64,000 bases of DNA from Lingula anatina. Taxonomy: Eukaryota > Brachiopoda > Lingulata > Lingulida > Lingulidae. The translations under genes and the position numbers were made by a program. This document shows positions 50,541-61,202 of the stretch, piece after piece. Location of the stretch: contig NW_019773513.1 of NCBI RefSeq assembly GCF_001039355.2, forward strand, positions 100,659 through 164,658. Direction: 5' to 3'. Position 1 is the first letter of the stretch, and the number at the start of each line of letters is the position of its first letter. The notes beneath the pieces were generated by a model. That model was given only the letters and a program-made list of their open reading frames with translations, had not been told where the DNA came from and ran no database searches.

Positions 50541-51680
50541 ATGGAGTTCATCAGCGGCATAATACCCGGAATTAGTACAGAAAACAGCAGCGTTCATTCC
50601 ACGGGTGACGATTACACATCTTTCCTAGTCACGCAAAGCACAGCCAACAAAACATTGGAGAATGTGGCACTGATACTAAGACAATATGGCCGCCCTGTCA
50701 TTTGCACCCTTGGAGTGATCTGCAGTCTGCTGTCTATTGTCGTGTTCAGTAGAAAACTGCTGCGCACTACACCAACATGTCTACTGCTCCTTGCAGCGGC
50801 CTGTGGCGACTTCCTCACCACGCTGAATGGGTACGTCCCCTGGCTACAGTATGATGTTCAGGACCCTTCCTTTCAGCCGCTCAATGGCACTGAGTTCGTG
50901 TGCCGGCTGTCTGTGTTTGCGTGCTACTTTGGACCCGAAGTGAGCGCGCTCCTGCTTACGTCCATGGCGTTGGAACGTTACATCAGACTCGCGAGGCCCA
51001 TGGTTCACGCTTTATACCTCACCGTCAGTAGAACACTGATCTTCATTGGCGTCTTAGCTTTTGTTCTTTTTTCTCTGAACATTTACATATTTTTTTCTGA
51101 TATATATTTGAAAAGGGGCGATGGGAATAACACGGTTTGCTGGAATGTGTTCCACGACAGCAAGGCTTTACTTAGGAATAAGACAGACGCTGCCTACTGG
51201 CAAGTACACAGATGGATAGCGCTAACGTTGTATTGGATCATCCCCTCAGCATTACTGCCCGTCTTTAACATTGCATTCATTGTGTCTTTAAAGCGGCGTC
51301 TGAAGGAGCAACGCCCAAGTGAAGAACCGCGGTCAAGTTTGAACCAAGATTTGTTAGCGGTAATGGGATCCACTGAAGACCCCAGTGGGGAAGATGGTGA
51401 CCCCGATAAAGAGGTCACGGTGATGTTAGTGACGGTCACAGTGGCGTTTATTCTGTTAACCAGCGGGTTTAACTTGGTGCAGGTGGGTCTGTTAAAGCTT
51501 TTCAACCCTGACAAACCTACGACACAAACGCCAGTTAATAGTTTAGTATTCACGGTCTTCATCCTGCTGTTCTACCTGAACCACGCCTTGAACTTCTTCC
51601 TGTACTGTTTCAGCGTGCGGACGTACAGAAAGGAATTTTACGACCTATTTCGCAACCTGCGTCGTACTTCCAACTCATAA
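50541..51680 (+). CDS. Orphan class-A (rhodopsin-like) GPCR, single exon
   Basis: A 379-aa seven-helix receptor. The extracellular N-terminus (about 45 residues) has sequons NSS and NKT. Approximate helices: TM1 53-75, TM2 84-107, TM3 120-148, TM4 162-186, TM5 226-251, TM6 295-318, TM7 334-357. TM3 ends E-R-Y, equivalent to the DRY motif. A Cys at the start of TM3 (F-V-C-R-L) and one in loop 2 (T-V-C-W-N) form the canonical disulfide. TM7 has N-H-A-L-N-F-F-L-Y-C in place of NPxxY, a variant common in invertebrate neuropeptide-type receptors. The TM1 Asn is replaced (G-V-I-C-S-L-L). TM2 carries G-D for the usual A-D. Loop 3 is long (about 40 residues) and acidic. Intronless, suggesting a retro-derived or lineage-expanded receptor. 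Ligand unknown, probably a peptide. Start: first ATG, consistent with the extracellular domain. Confidence 0.92.
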   Translation: MEFISGIIPGISTENSSVHSTGDDYTSFLVTQSTANKTLENVALILRQYGRPVICTLGVICSLLSIVVFSRKLLRTTPTCLLLLAAACGDFLTTLNGYVPWLQYDVQDPSFQPLNGTEFVCRLSVFACYFGPEVSALLLTSMALERYIRLARPMVHALYLTVSRTLIFIGVLAFVLFSLNIYIFFSDIYLKRGDGNNTVCWNVFHDSKALLRNKTDAAYWQVHRWIALTLYWIIPSALLPVFNIAFIVSLKRRLKEQRPSEEPRSSLNQDLLAVMGSTEDPSGEDGDPDKEVTVMLVTVTVAFILLTSGFNLVQVGLLKLFNPDKPTTQTPVNSLVFTVFILLFYLNHALNFFLYCFSVRTYRKEFYDLFRNLRRTSNS

Positions 51681-52485
51681 AAGTCTCACTCTTGCCAGTG
51701 GAGCCCGTACGTCAATTTGTTTCATAACAAGTTGATTTCTTTTGTCAGAACTATCCATAGGACAAAATGGACAAAGTTAAATCATACCTACTGACAGCAA
51801 TTATTTCGTTTGTTTTCGCTAAGAATGGTTTTGTAATTAGTTATGTAATGGCAGAAATTCCTTCTCAAATGGTCTTTTTGTCAGAACGATATATATGTGC
51901 ATGTTATGGACAGAGTTAAATAACATCTAACATTTATTTCATTTGTTCTCAGTAAGAATGGTTTTGGGAATAAATACATGTATATTGTGACAGACATTCC
52001 TTTTGGAAACATATCAGAAGTTTTGATTCTAAGCCCCTGGTTCACGAAATGTGCCAGGCGAGTTAAAAAAATTATGCCAATTCATTCTTGCAGTATCATC
52101 ATACTAGAATTAAATGCATGTTTTCATTGTATCAATTTATTACAATTGATAAGTCAACAAATTCTCCAAAGGAGAAATGATGTGCAAAGAAATGCCGTGT
52201 TAGTGACGATTCTACTTCACAAACATGAAGCTCATTTCAGTGTTAAAATTACTTTCCTGCTATTTCATATGTTTTAATATGCCTTTTTGTGTTGTTTAAA
52301 CGTTAGTGAGTGAAGTTTTTATTGCATCATAAATAAATTCAAAGTTTCGCGAGCAACAGAATTTTTTTTTATAACATAAATAAATTCCAAGCGTGTCACT
52401 GGATTCCGTGGCAATTACTCATCAGGGCTTTAATGCTTTAATTAACAAAGTGACAACTTTTGTGAGCACTATCATTATGTGTGAG
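51681..52485. other. 3' flank of GPCR
   Basis: Contains two imperfect copies of a ~150-bp stretch (around 51735-51850 and 51875-51990, sharing GACA-A-GTTAAAT and TCAGTAAGAATGGTTTTG-like words). AATAAA occurs near 51970 and 52330. No gene seen. Confidence 0.5.
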
Positions 52486-52582
52486 ATAATACACTGTCAC
52501 CCGAGCGATATATGCCATAACACCTCGAGCGTCAGCGAGAGGTGTTCATGGCATATATCGCGAGAGGGTGACAGTGTATTAT
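52486..52582. repeat. 97-bp near-perfect inverted repeat (hairpin)
   Basis: The arm ATAATACACTGTCACCC (52486-52502) pairs with GGGTGACAGTGTATTAT (52566-52582). Further in, CGATATATGCCA pairs with TGGCATATATCG, and ACACCTC with GAGGTGT. The loop holds CGAG and its partner CGAGAG. Total paired length is about 36 bp with small bulges. No flanking target duplication was recognised. Confidence 0.9.
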
Positions 52583-52886
52583 TTGACATACATACCGAAA
52601 AAAAATACAGTCATTTCATCCTAAAACACCCCTAAAACCGAATAAAGTGACCCTATATCACGCTCTAGAGATGTTATACGGAATAAACTCGTCCACGTGC
52701 GCTGGTCACCTCTCGCCAAATTCTTACGTAATGTCTGACCAATTTGGTCAATTTTTGATAAATACTTGTCGTGGACGTTCATTTGCTTGAAAAGTATTCA
52801 ATCAACCGTCGACATTGACCATGCACGTCTCAGCTGAACCACACCTAGCTGGAACTGTTGCGGAAAAAAGGTCCCAAGGCAAAACC

Positions 52887-53300
52887 TCTACTTTTTAGTG
52901 ACATTTCTGATAAAAAAGGAGCGTCGGACCGGAATATAGTCAAACTAATTTTTCACAAGTGCAAAGGAGAAAGAAATTTACTTTTTGGTGATATTTCTGA
53001 CAACGAGGCAGTTTCGGAATATAGTCAAAATCGACGGATATTTATTACAAGTTCACGGGAGCAATAATTCTAGTTTTATTGTTATCACTGACGACGAGGC
53101 GGTTACGGAATATAGTCAAAATCAAACGGATGTTTATTTCAAGTCCACAGGAGTAATAATTCTACTTTTTGGTGACATTTTTTACTACGAGGTGGTTTCG
53201 GAATATACATGTGCTGGTTTTCAGAGCATTCATGTAATTACAAGTTCAAAGGGGGAATACATTTGATTTTTACCGATATATCTGATAAAGAGGAAGAATG
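52887..53300. repeat. Degenerate ~92-bp tandem repeat, 5 units
   Basis: Units begin at about 52887, 52977, 53069, 53161 and 53262. The first half of a unit has CTACTTTTTGGTGACATTTC. It is followed by GAGGC-GTTTCGGAATATAGTC and a stretch with ACAAGTTCACAGGAG. Units differ by 20-30%, so the array is old. Short frames through it reflect the repeat, and none is preserved across all units. Confidence 0.85.
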
Positions 53301-53620
53301 AACAGCTTAAAAACAAAAGGTAAATAACACAACCCTCGTTAAAAAGTTATAGATTTACAAATAATTTGTATACACGTGTGGCTTAAATGTAAACTAATTC
53401 CCGTTTTCAAACCATACCCATATGACATGACTTAGTGTAATAAAATGATAAATAATAATTGTTAAACGTGAAAAGTTTATGCTAATTTTTTTAAGAGTGT
53501 GAGAGATTTTAAATTTGTCTACTGGTAGGTATATAACGTAAGCAACGTCACTATTCTCTTGATTCCAAGAAGGTCACATGATCACTGTCTTTGGCTTTCA
53601 GCATTTAAGAGACCTTGACT

Positions 53621-53821
53621 GATTTAACCTAAGATCTAATAAACGGTCCGTTTATTAGATCTTAGATGTAGTCGTGGAATTCTAGACTACATCGAGGTTA
53701 AATCCGAGTTTTCCGAGAGACGCTACGCAAAAATGTCGAGTGAAGCGAGACATTTTTGGGTAGCGGCTTGAGGTTGCCCTCGATCTTCACTGAAGCTTGG
53801 CTAAATGGACAGGCTTCAGTG
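53621..53821. repeat. Cluster of four nested or adjacent hairpins
   Basis: GATTTAACCT (53621-53630) pairs with AGGTTAAATC (53695-53704), enclosing two hairpins. One is the palindrome 53629-53665, perfect except its central base, core AATAAACGGTCCGTTTATT. The other is ATGTAGTC/GACTACAT (53666-53692). A third hairpin pairs 53721-53737 with 53749-53765 (one mismatch) around GAGTGAAGCGA. A fourth pairs CACTGAAGC (53788-53796) with GCTTCAGTG (53813-53821). No coding frame. The first three would form a cruciform or three-way junction. Confidence 0.88.
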
Positions 53822-54020
53822 ATCATCATATCGCCACGGTCATATAACATCCCTAGGTATGTATATTCATATTAAGCATTACTGGCTTACTGCAAAACAG
53901 TGAAAGATGGCATAACATGTACGTGTACCACCATAATAACAGCACAATCTTTTCTGTCTTAGTGCCCTGCGCTCTAGATAGCACTCTCCCATTAGATTAT
54001 CTGTTCTCCCTTTTCCTTCT

Positions 54021-54110
54021 TCAATCACCCCTCCAATCAGCATACTTGTTCCATATTGGTTTTTTCAAGAACCTATCAGATTGCATGTACTTCTTGACTG
54101 TAGGCAGCGC
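54021..54110 (-). pseudogene. Orphan last exon of a second mu-class GST
   Basis: Minus-strand exon of 90 bp, the same length as exon 8 of the complete GST (23475-23564). It has a good acceptor (TTACATTTCAG) and ends in TGA. It reads A-L-P-T-V-K-K-Y-M-Q-S-D-R-F-L-K-K-P, then N-K-Y-A-D-W-R-G-D. The frame and C-terminus are intact, but no exon 7, 6 or earlier exon was found on the minus strand up to the CE-C gene at 55654. It is a stranded duplicate, or the rest of the gene was deleted. It cannot make a GST by itself. Confidence 0.88.
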
Positions 54111-54639
54111 CTGAAATGTAAACATGAAAGTTACCTCAGTCCACGTCCTAAAGAGACATAAGACAGAATGCGCAGTAAAATATTCTAACTGGATATATGT
54201 CCGACTGTCCATGAAATACGCTGGACATTCAGTGGGGCAAAAAAATCAAAGCTTTACATACTTTCCATAACTTTATTTATAACTGTATTTATACCCTGTT
54301 GTAGTACAAGTGTTGCAGAATGTTAGTGCTGATGACAACATTTAAATTCAGTCCCAAATACCGTGTATTTGTCAGTTGTTTTGAAAAAGACATTAAGCAA
54401 TGCATAAAAGTTTTTAACAGCAACAAAAACGGATATTAAAAACCAATAATTATTTATTTCTAATGGCGCTGGACAACAACAACAACAGTAACAACAATAA
54501 TAATAATAATAGGTACTAGTACTAGTAGTAGCAGTGGTGGTGGTGATAGTAGCAGAAGTTTAAGCAGCAGCGTCGAAAGGATAACGATAAAATTTAAAAA
54601 TTACCACTTAACAGAGGGAAAGTGTGTTTAACACGTGAA

Positions 54640-54965
54640 TAAGTAGTTTATACAACGTTTCAATCAACTATGAGCACGATGAATATACGAGGGCCATGAA
54701 GGACACACGGGTCATCTGGAAGATAATTGTACACTAACACGCCTTACCCTCTTCAAAAAAGTGTATTGTTATAGTGATTTCATTATTATTAATATATAAA
54801 AGGTAATTTTGCTGATTACCTTGTTGTGTAACAGAATCATAACCTAATCATTATTTTAAGTTGTAAATTGCATGTATTTTATAATTTGACTGAAATTAGC
54901 CATGATCAAAGGTTTTATTTTCAAGGAGGTACATTTCTATGGGAATTGTAAGCCTATTTAAAAAT
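54640..54965. repeat. Duplicate of CE-A 3' flank, upstream of CE-C
   Basis: 54655-54770 matches 38950-39055 (shared ACACACGGGTCATCTGGAAG). 54845-54960 matches 39880-39995 (shared TGATCAAAGGTTTTATTTTC). The order is conserved and the internal part is deleted. This is the footprint of a duplication that carried an esterase 3' flank to a site in front of CE-C. AAC/AAT and GTG/GTA microsatellites lie just before it (54476-54560). Confidence 0.8.
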
Positions 54966-55572
54966 TTTTTGGTTTCTTATCCAAGCAACTTTTACGTTTT
55001 TAATATTAAAATATTGGATATTAAAAATTTTCAACAAGTGCATTTTGGTTGTGAAAATACTATTGCAATTTTGTAGGGAAGAAACTTTATTGAGGTAATT
55101 ATTGGCTGTTCAATGATCATGTTTGAATTATAGCTGTGAAAATCTTTGACCTCAAAAGTCTTCACTTTAAACAATGTCCCCATTAGAGGTATTAATATTA
55201 TTTAATGCCAAAGAATTAATTATATATTAACAAGTTTTACATTGTATTTGATATCTTATTAACATTGGATTATCTACATTACCAAGCCGGAAACTTTGTT
55301 TTAATTGTCTTTTATCTATAAGAACAGTTTCATCTTTAAAATTCATTATCTGAAATTAGAAAATGTAGTTAGTGAGAATGGCATGACAACACTTTCAAAA
55401 CCGAAAAACATATTTTATCGTATTATGAATTGTTTTTGAAGGAGAATGTAGAACACGATTTAGTAATAGTCATATCAGGGATCGTTTGATCATAGTTCTT
55501 ATAGATACTTGAATCCCCGTCACATGAGTAAACCTTTGCCAACATCCTCCTAATACTGACGACAGCGACAGC

Positions 55573-55578
55573 TATAAA
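55573..55578 (+). promoter_or_regulatory. TATA box of CE-C
   Basis: TATAAA lies 81 bp before the ATG and is followed by TGTGCAGCTCTTCT, the same downstream motif as CE-A. Confidence 0.6.
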
Positions 55579-55653
55579 TGTGCAGCTCTTCTGTGCATTT
55601 TGGTTTTAACTCGTAATTTTTTGGGTGTCAACTTCCTATAATACTTTCATAAA

Positions 55654-56011
55654 ATGGCTTGGTGGATTCCATACCTGTCTTTGCTAATTTTGTTAGTAAC
55701 TGTAGTAGACAGCCAGTTAGAGGTCAACATTACAACCGGTACAATACGAGGTTTCAGCAAAACATTGAACGGGAAAACTGTGAACGAATATTTCGGCATT
55801 CCATTTGCCAAACCTCCAGTTGGGAACCTTAGATTTGCAAAGCCCCAGCCTGCGAGCAGGTGGACGGGCGTGTTGAACACTACGGCGTATGGTCCGGCTT
55901 GCATGCAGAGACCCAACCCTTTTGGATTTCCTAATCCGAAACACGTGAGTATACAAAGTTTACATACCACCGCATTTTACAATAGAACTTTAAAGTTATA
56001 AGCACATTCAG

Positions 56012-56057
<46 letters not shown>

Positions 56058-59000
56058 ACATCGAAAATGATATCTGTAATGCCAACATCCAGAAACGCAA
56101 ATCACTTACTGGTACATGTGCGAACAGCAGAGGGTAGCAAATTGAAAATTTACAGTTATATAAAACCAGACTTTGGAAAAACGAAAAACAGTATTGAAAA
56201 ACAATGTCGCGTAATATATGATTATATTTTTTCGGTTAAATCCATATATACATTCCTTCTATGTTGCCCAAAATTTACAAATCTCTATATATTCATCATA
56301 TGTTGTATATAATGGAAATGAATAGATCTATCTTGTTTATGTATGATTTATTTTCATTCATTTTACAACTGGGATAACAACTGTTCGAATGAGATTAATA
56401 TTTTACAAACATTGTAAACAAGTTATAGAAATAAATATCCATTCAAAATAGCGGCTATGGCAACCATTCTGGATTCTGTGCTTGGCATCAGATCACGTAC
56501 ACCTTTATACAGGGCACTGCCTCTGTAATAAGAGATTATAACAAACCTTTAGAAAAAACATGAAATAAATCTGAATGTCGGAATGAATTCATAAACCACG
56601 GGAAAGCGTCGTTTACCCTGGAAAATCCGTTCATTGACCAAAACAACCGGTTCTCGTTTTAAAATCATCTGAGATTTGGAATTTTAACTTAAATCAAAGG
56701 TGTAGAAATATTCTTCTTCCTCTTTTGGCGATCTGACAGAACCGTAACCTTTATACAAACAAGGGATACAAAACAACATATTCATAGTATCACTCATGTT
56801 AAAATCTCATAGCTAGATTGTTGGTCCAAAGCTATTGGCATTGGTATATAGGTTTCAGGAGGGGGCGTATGTAATCTATAATCTATTTTCCATCACAATG
56901 TTTATTTCTGCATTACCTATAATTAATTTTTACCTGCAGATATCTGAAGATTGCCTGACACTCAACGTGTTTGTTCCTGTTACCCCTGGCGTCAAAGCTG
57001 TAATGGTCTGGATTCATGGCGGAGGCTACTTCACTGGTGGAAGTTTTCACTATGATTTCACCGAATTCGGTAAGTCTACTTGATGACCGTGGTTTATAAA
57101 AACTTCTCTATGGCGGCTTTTCTGGGTCCGGTCTCTAAAGGATATCAAGACCGATGATTAATATTCAGTTTGCTTTGAACCAAGATAAATCAGTAGGTCT
57201 ACCGGTCCTCTCCATACATCTGCATGGAGGCTTCATCAAAGTAAGCAACTTGTGAAAGTTCCTGAAAATCCATACACTGTTTGTTCTATTATATGTTTTC
57301 CACCTGTTCATTTTGCTTTGTTTTATTATTATTTTCACATTTTTTTCTCTCTTCTATTTTATAAGCTGCAAGAGGCGACATCATCGTTGTATCAGTAAAT
57401 TATCGCCTGGGACCATTTGGTTTCCTGAGTATAGATGGCGCTAATAATGCAACTGGAAATCTGGGACTGTGGGATCAGATTGAGGGCCTGAAGTGGGTAC
57501 AAGACAACATTGGAGCCTTTGGTGGTGACCCTAAAAAGTAAGTTTATCAGGAATGTGACTTGCTTAAACTGTGCGCCTGCTTCCCTCTCCCTTTGTTAAA
57601 ATATCGGTTTGATTTTTTTTGCTTAGTCTTTTTGTTTCATTCGACACTTCCTGGGCTCTGTCCAAACCAGTTTGGCCATATATTTAGAAAATACATATAA
57701 TATATGATGTTACATTTAATTTCATTGATATGTGTGTGGTATGCTGAGCACTGACACGTCCATGCAAAATATATTGCTTTATCTTACCTCAGTATGAGGA
57801 AATAAAGTAAATCTAGCCCAACCAATACCTTAGTATTACATATACAAGATAACGGCCCATAGATGCAATCAGTCAAAACACTGATAACGCATCGACGAAC
57901 CCCGACGGAGCCTTAATTGTACCTCCATCAAAAATTTTATTCTGTTTCCAGGGTTACTATATTCGGAGAATCTGCCGGGGCTAGCAGTGTCTCTCAGCTT
58001 GCTCTTACCACAAAAGCCAAAGGCCTTTTTCGCCGTTTCATTCCTCAGAGCGGGTCCGTCTGGGCAGAGTGGGCGTGGACGACGGAAAAAGCTGCAACAC
58101 TTTCTTTAAAGATAGGCGACATTATAGGCTGCCACGCCGGGGAGACAGAAAGGTCAAAACTCCTCGAATGTCTGCGGGAAACAACAGCTGATCGATTCCT
58201 AGACGCGAGTATCGTTGCTACCACAGGCGTCCCTGGGATCCTCCATTACAGCGGTGAGGTCGATGGCGATATGTTCCCTGAATCCTTATCAGACATGTTT
58301 AAAAACCCTGATTCAGAAGTCTCCCGGCACTTTCGTTCTCTGGACTGTTTGGGAGGTTTTACTGACGGAGATGGGGCCATATTGACCCATGACATCGATA
58401 ACGGGATCACCCCTGCAGAGTTACGAGACAAGTACATCCCTGATTTGGCCAAGCAAGTGGCGCCTGGCCACGAAGCCGAAATTGAGAACGTTCTGATGAA
58501 GGAATACTACAATAGCGCAGCTAATCGATATGACACTGCTAACCGCTATGTCGACATCATGACAGACTGGGGGCAATTCTCACAGATAAACACTCAGCAT
58601 CGGGTAATGGCTCTACATATCTGTACTACCTCACAAAGGTACCTTCATTTGGCTATGTTTTGAAATTCCCTCCTTGGTTCGATCGGTCAAACCACGCAGA
58701 CGACCTTTCGTACCTCCTTGGTCCGGATCACCCTACAATGTTTGATGACGGCGTGGAGTTTGATAACGGAGACAAGAGGATTTCTTACGAAATGATGAAA
58801 TATTGGGCGAACTTTGCTAAAACAGGGTGAGTAATAATCTTGTAATTCTGATGGTACGTATCCTATGACTCATAGTCTAGGGTTATGTTCTTCTTCTATT
58901 GCCTCTTTAATAGGTCAATTTTGTTGACTTTTAAGCATATCAGTTAGTGAGATATTTGTGTAATGAAGTAAGATAGGTCTGTTTAGATGATTCAAACGTT

Positions 59001-59474
59001 TTACAAACGAACATATTCCGCGCAAAGAAAGATGTATTTGTTTTTGCACTACCTTACAATTTAAGTACATGTAAACATCCTAACAGTTTTATGGGAGGTT
59101 GGGAAAGTTAAAATTTTATTTAGAAATTCAAACACACTTTCAGGTTGCATATGCATTCCACGCCTAATTATCTTAATTAAGTATAATTTTAATTCAATCA
59201 ATATAGGAACCCTAATCTACCAGACCCGCCGGCCACAAACTGGCCACAATATACAGCAACCAGGAAAGAATACATCGAGTTAGGTGACGTCACCAAGTCT
59301 GCTTCTGACGTCATTCCAAGTCGATGGAAACTGTGGGTGACCACTATTCCGGATATCCAGGCTTCTCCCGTGCCTGCACTGGTCTCTGCAGCTGGCAGAA
59401 TTCGTCCCCCATTCTACGGAATAATGGGGGGTATGATGTGTGCTTTGGTGGCACATGGCTTATATAAAGCATAA
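55654..59474 (+). pseudogene. Carboxylesterase CE-C, broken by 16-bp deletion
   Basis: Exons 55654-55944, 56940-57069, 57366-57537, 57952-58826, 59207-59474, all with GT-AG sites and a signal peptide (M-A-W-W-I-P-Y). Exon 4 keeps the nucleophile G-E-S-A-G and Asp in D-G-D-G. After D-I-M-T-D-W, 16 bp present in CE-A, CE-B and CE-D are missing near 58571. This shifts the frame and gives a stop at 58661-58663, before the catalytic His region. Downstream the original frame is still clean ([16 protein letters not shown]) and exon 5 encodes the full end with a hydrophobic tail. The break is therefore very recent or an assembly error. Intron 3 and exon 4 are almost identical to CE-A while exons 1-2 and 5 are not. 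Intron 1 contains a 44-bp poly-T (56013-56056). Confidence 0.87.
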
Positions 59475-60701
59475 AAAAGGTTCACTGGACGTATATATGC
59501 GTTATTGCTGTAGTGGAACCCAGATTGACTAAATTTAACACTATTTTAGTATTTACAGTAAAGATGTTACTGAATGTGTTGTGTCGAATGAACTGATACA
59601 TGTATATAATAATTATCAGCATCATAAATATACAAAAGGCACTCAAGTATCAATTAGTTATTTTTCTGATTGTATAACAGATTAATAAACTAATATTTTA
59701 CTAAAAACATTAATTAACTACCATATTTGTAAAAACTCACCTTTATTGGAACGATAAAGACAAGTTGATTAATAATAAGGACATTTTGCTGTAATTCTGC
59801 CTATGGAATTTGTGTTTCTGACAAATCTTGTCTCTTTATCTCCAGCAATGTAGATTCAATCATGAAAAAAATGTTTAATAAACCTTTAAAAACTTAAGAT
59901 TTGTTCGTCATGTGAACATTTTATGAACTGAAGCTTGTTGAAATAAATATTGAGATAAAATTTTGTGTGAAAAAAGGCGTGTGCTCTGTGCACATAGATG
60001 AAATTCATTAAACTAAAGGACTGTGGCAATGCTGGGCACTTGCTGTCATTGTGTCATTGAGCCTCGTCACAACCCTCACATCTTGAGATGCTCAACCGTT
60101 GCATTCAACTTGACGGTTCGTTTCCTAAAAATCGTCGTTCATTCTATGTGTGATGCTTATCAAAGTTGGCAAAGTTATCTTGTTTATAGAAAAATGTCAA
60201 TTAAATAGATGAATACACGACAAAATTCTATATTCTTCACCCTGAACAAAACAGCAAGTTATTGGTAAAGAGCTTTCACCCATCCAACAGTCTACTGGTA
60301 TCTCGTCCATTTCATTTATGGGCTCCAGAAGTAGATGGTATTCAACATGTTCACGTCATTTTTTTATATTCTGTTCTTGGATTGGACACTTTCAAGTGCC
60401 TTTCGGTCAGCTACTTGTAGTTATCTTCTTGAATGATTTTAAGTATCCACTCTCCCAGTATGATATGTATGAAGAAATTATTGCACTAAAATGGAGGATG
60501 ATTCCTTTCTTACAATGAACTGAAGAAGCAAACTGGTCGTTTTCTTTAATTGAAGGTTACCCAGAATGATTAATATAATCATAAACAAATCTCCGAAGAC
60601 ACAAATCTGATTGAAGTTTTACATAAAACCTGCCCCTATATATTAATCTAACCCACTGACACGCACTTGAAGGTTTTATTATAGAGGTTTTATGACCACA
60701 G
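59475..60701. other. Intergenic between CE-C and CE-D
   Basis: AT-rich DNA with several AATAAA words after CE-C (about 59690 and 59877). The stretch near 59930-60130 recalls the CE-A 3' flank at 39390-39560 (TTGTTGAAAT, GAACTCAT/GAAATTCAT, CATTGTGT). No gene seen. Confidence 0.5.
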
Positions 60702-61036
60702 TGCAATCTGAAATTAGAAATTACGCCGGTAATAACGGCATAACAATGCTTTAAAAAACTCTTGAACAGGAAAAATAGTCAGTTTATCAAAGTTGAAACA
60801 ATACGACGTTTTCCTGATGACAATGCATGTTATGATTAAGGTTTTATTACAGAGGTTTTATTACTCAAATGCAATCTGAAATTAGAAATTAGGCAGGTAA
60901 TAAAAGCATAACAATGCTTTTTAAAATTCTTGAAAAGGAAAAACAGTGCTTTTATCGAAGTTAAAACAATACGTCGTTTTCCTGAGGACAATGCATGCCA
61001 TGATTAAGGTTTTATTGCAGAGGTATTATTATGACT
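60702..61036. repeat. ~168-bp module duplicated in tandem upstream of CE-D
   Basis: Copies at 60702-60869 and 60870-61036 share TGCAATCTGAAATTAGAAAT at the start, then GACAATGCATG and GGTTTTATT-GCAGAGG at the end. A further partial copy lies just before 60702. CE-A has one copy at about 35087-35250, and part of the module precedes CE-C. The copies lie immediately upstream of the core promoter. Confidence 0.8.
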
Positions 61037-61120
61037 TAAGTGTCTATAGATACATGCAGTACTCACATTTTATGAGTTAACTGCTCTCAACTTCCGTGCA
61101 ATATCTATGAGAGCGAAAAT

Positions 61121-61126
61121 TATAAT
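61121..61126 (+). promoter_or_regulatory. TATA-like box of CE-D
   Basis: TATAAT followed by TTTGCAGCTCTTCT, 82 bp before the ATG. It is the counterpart of the CE-A and CE-C boxes with a weaker TATA sequence. Confidence 0.5.
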
Positions 61127-61202
61127 TTTGCAGCTCTTCTAGATATTTTGGTCTTTACTTCTCGGATTTTAGGACATAAACTTCGTCAGGAACGCTAATG
61201 AG

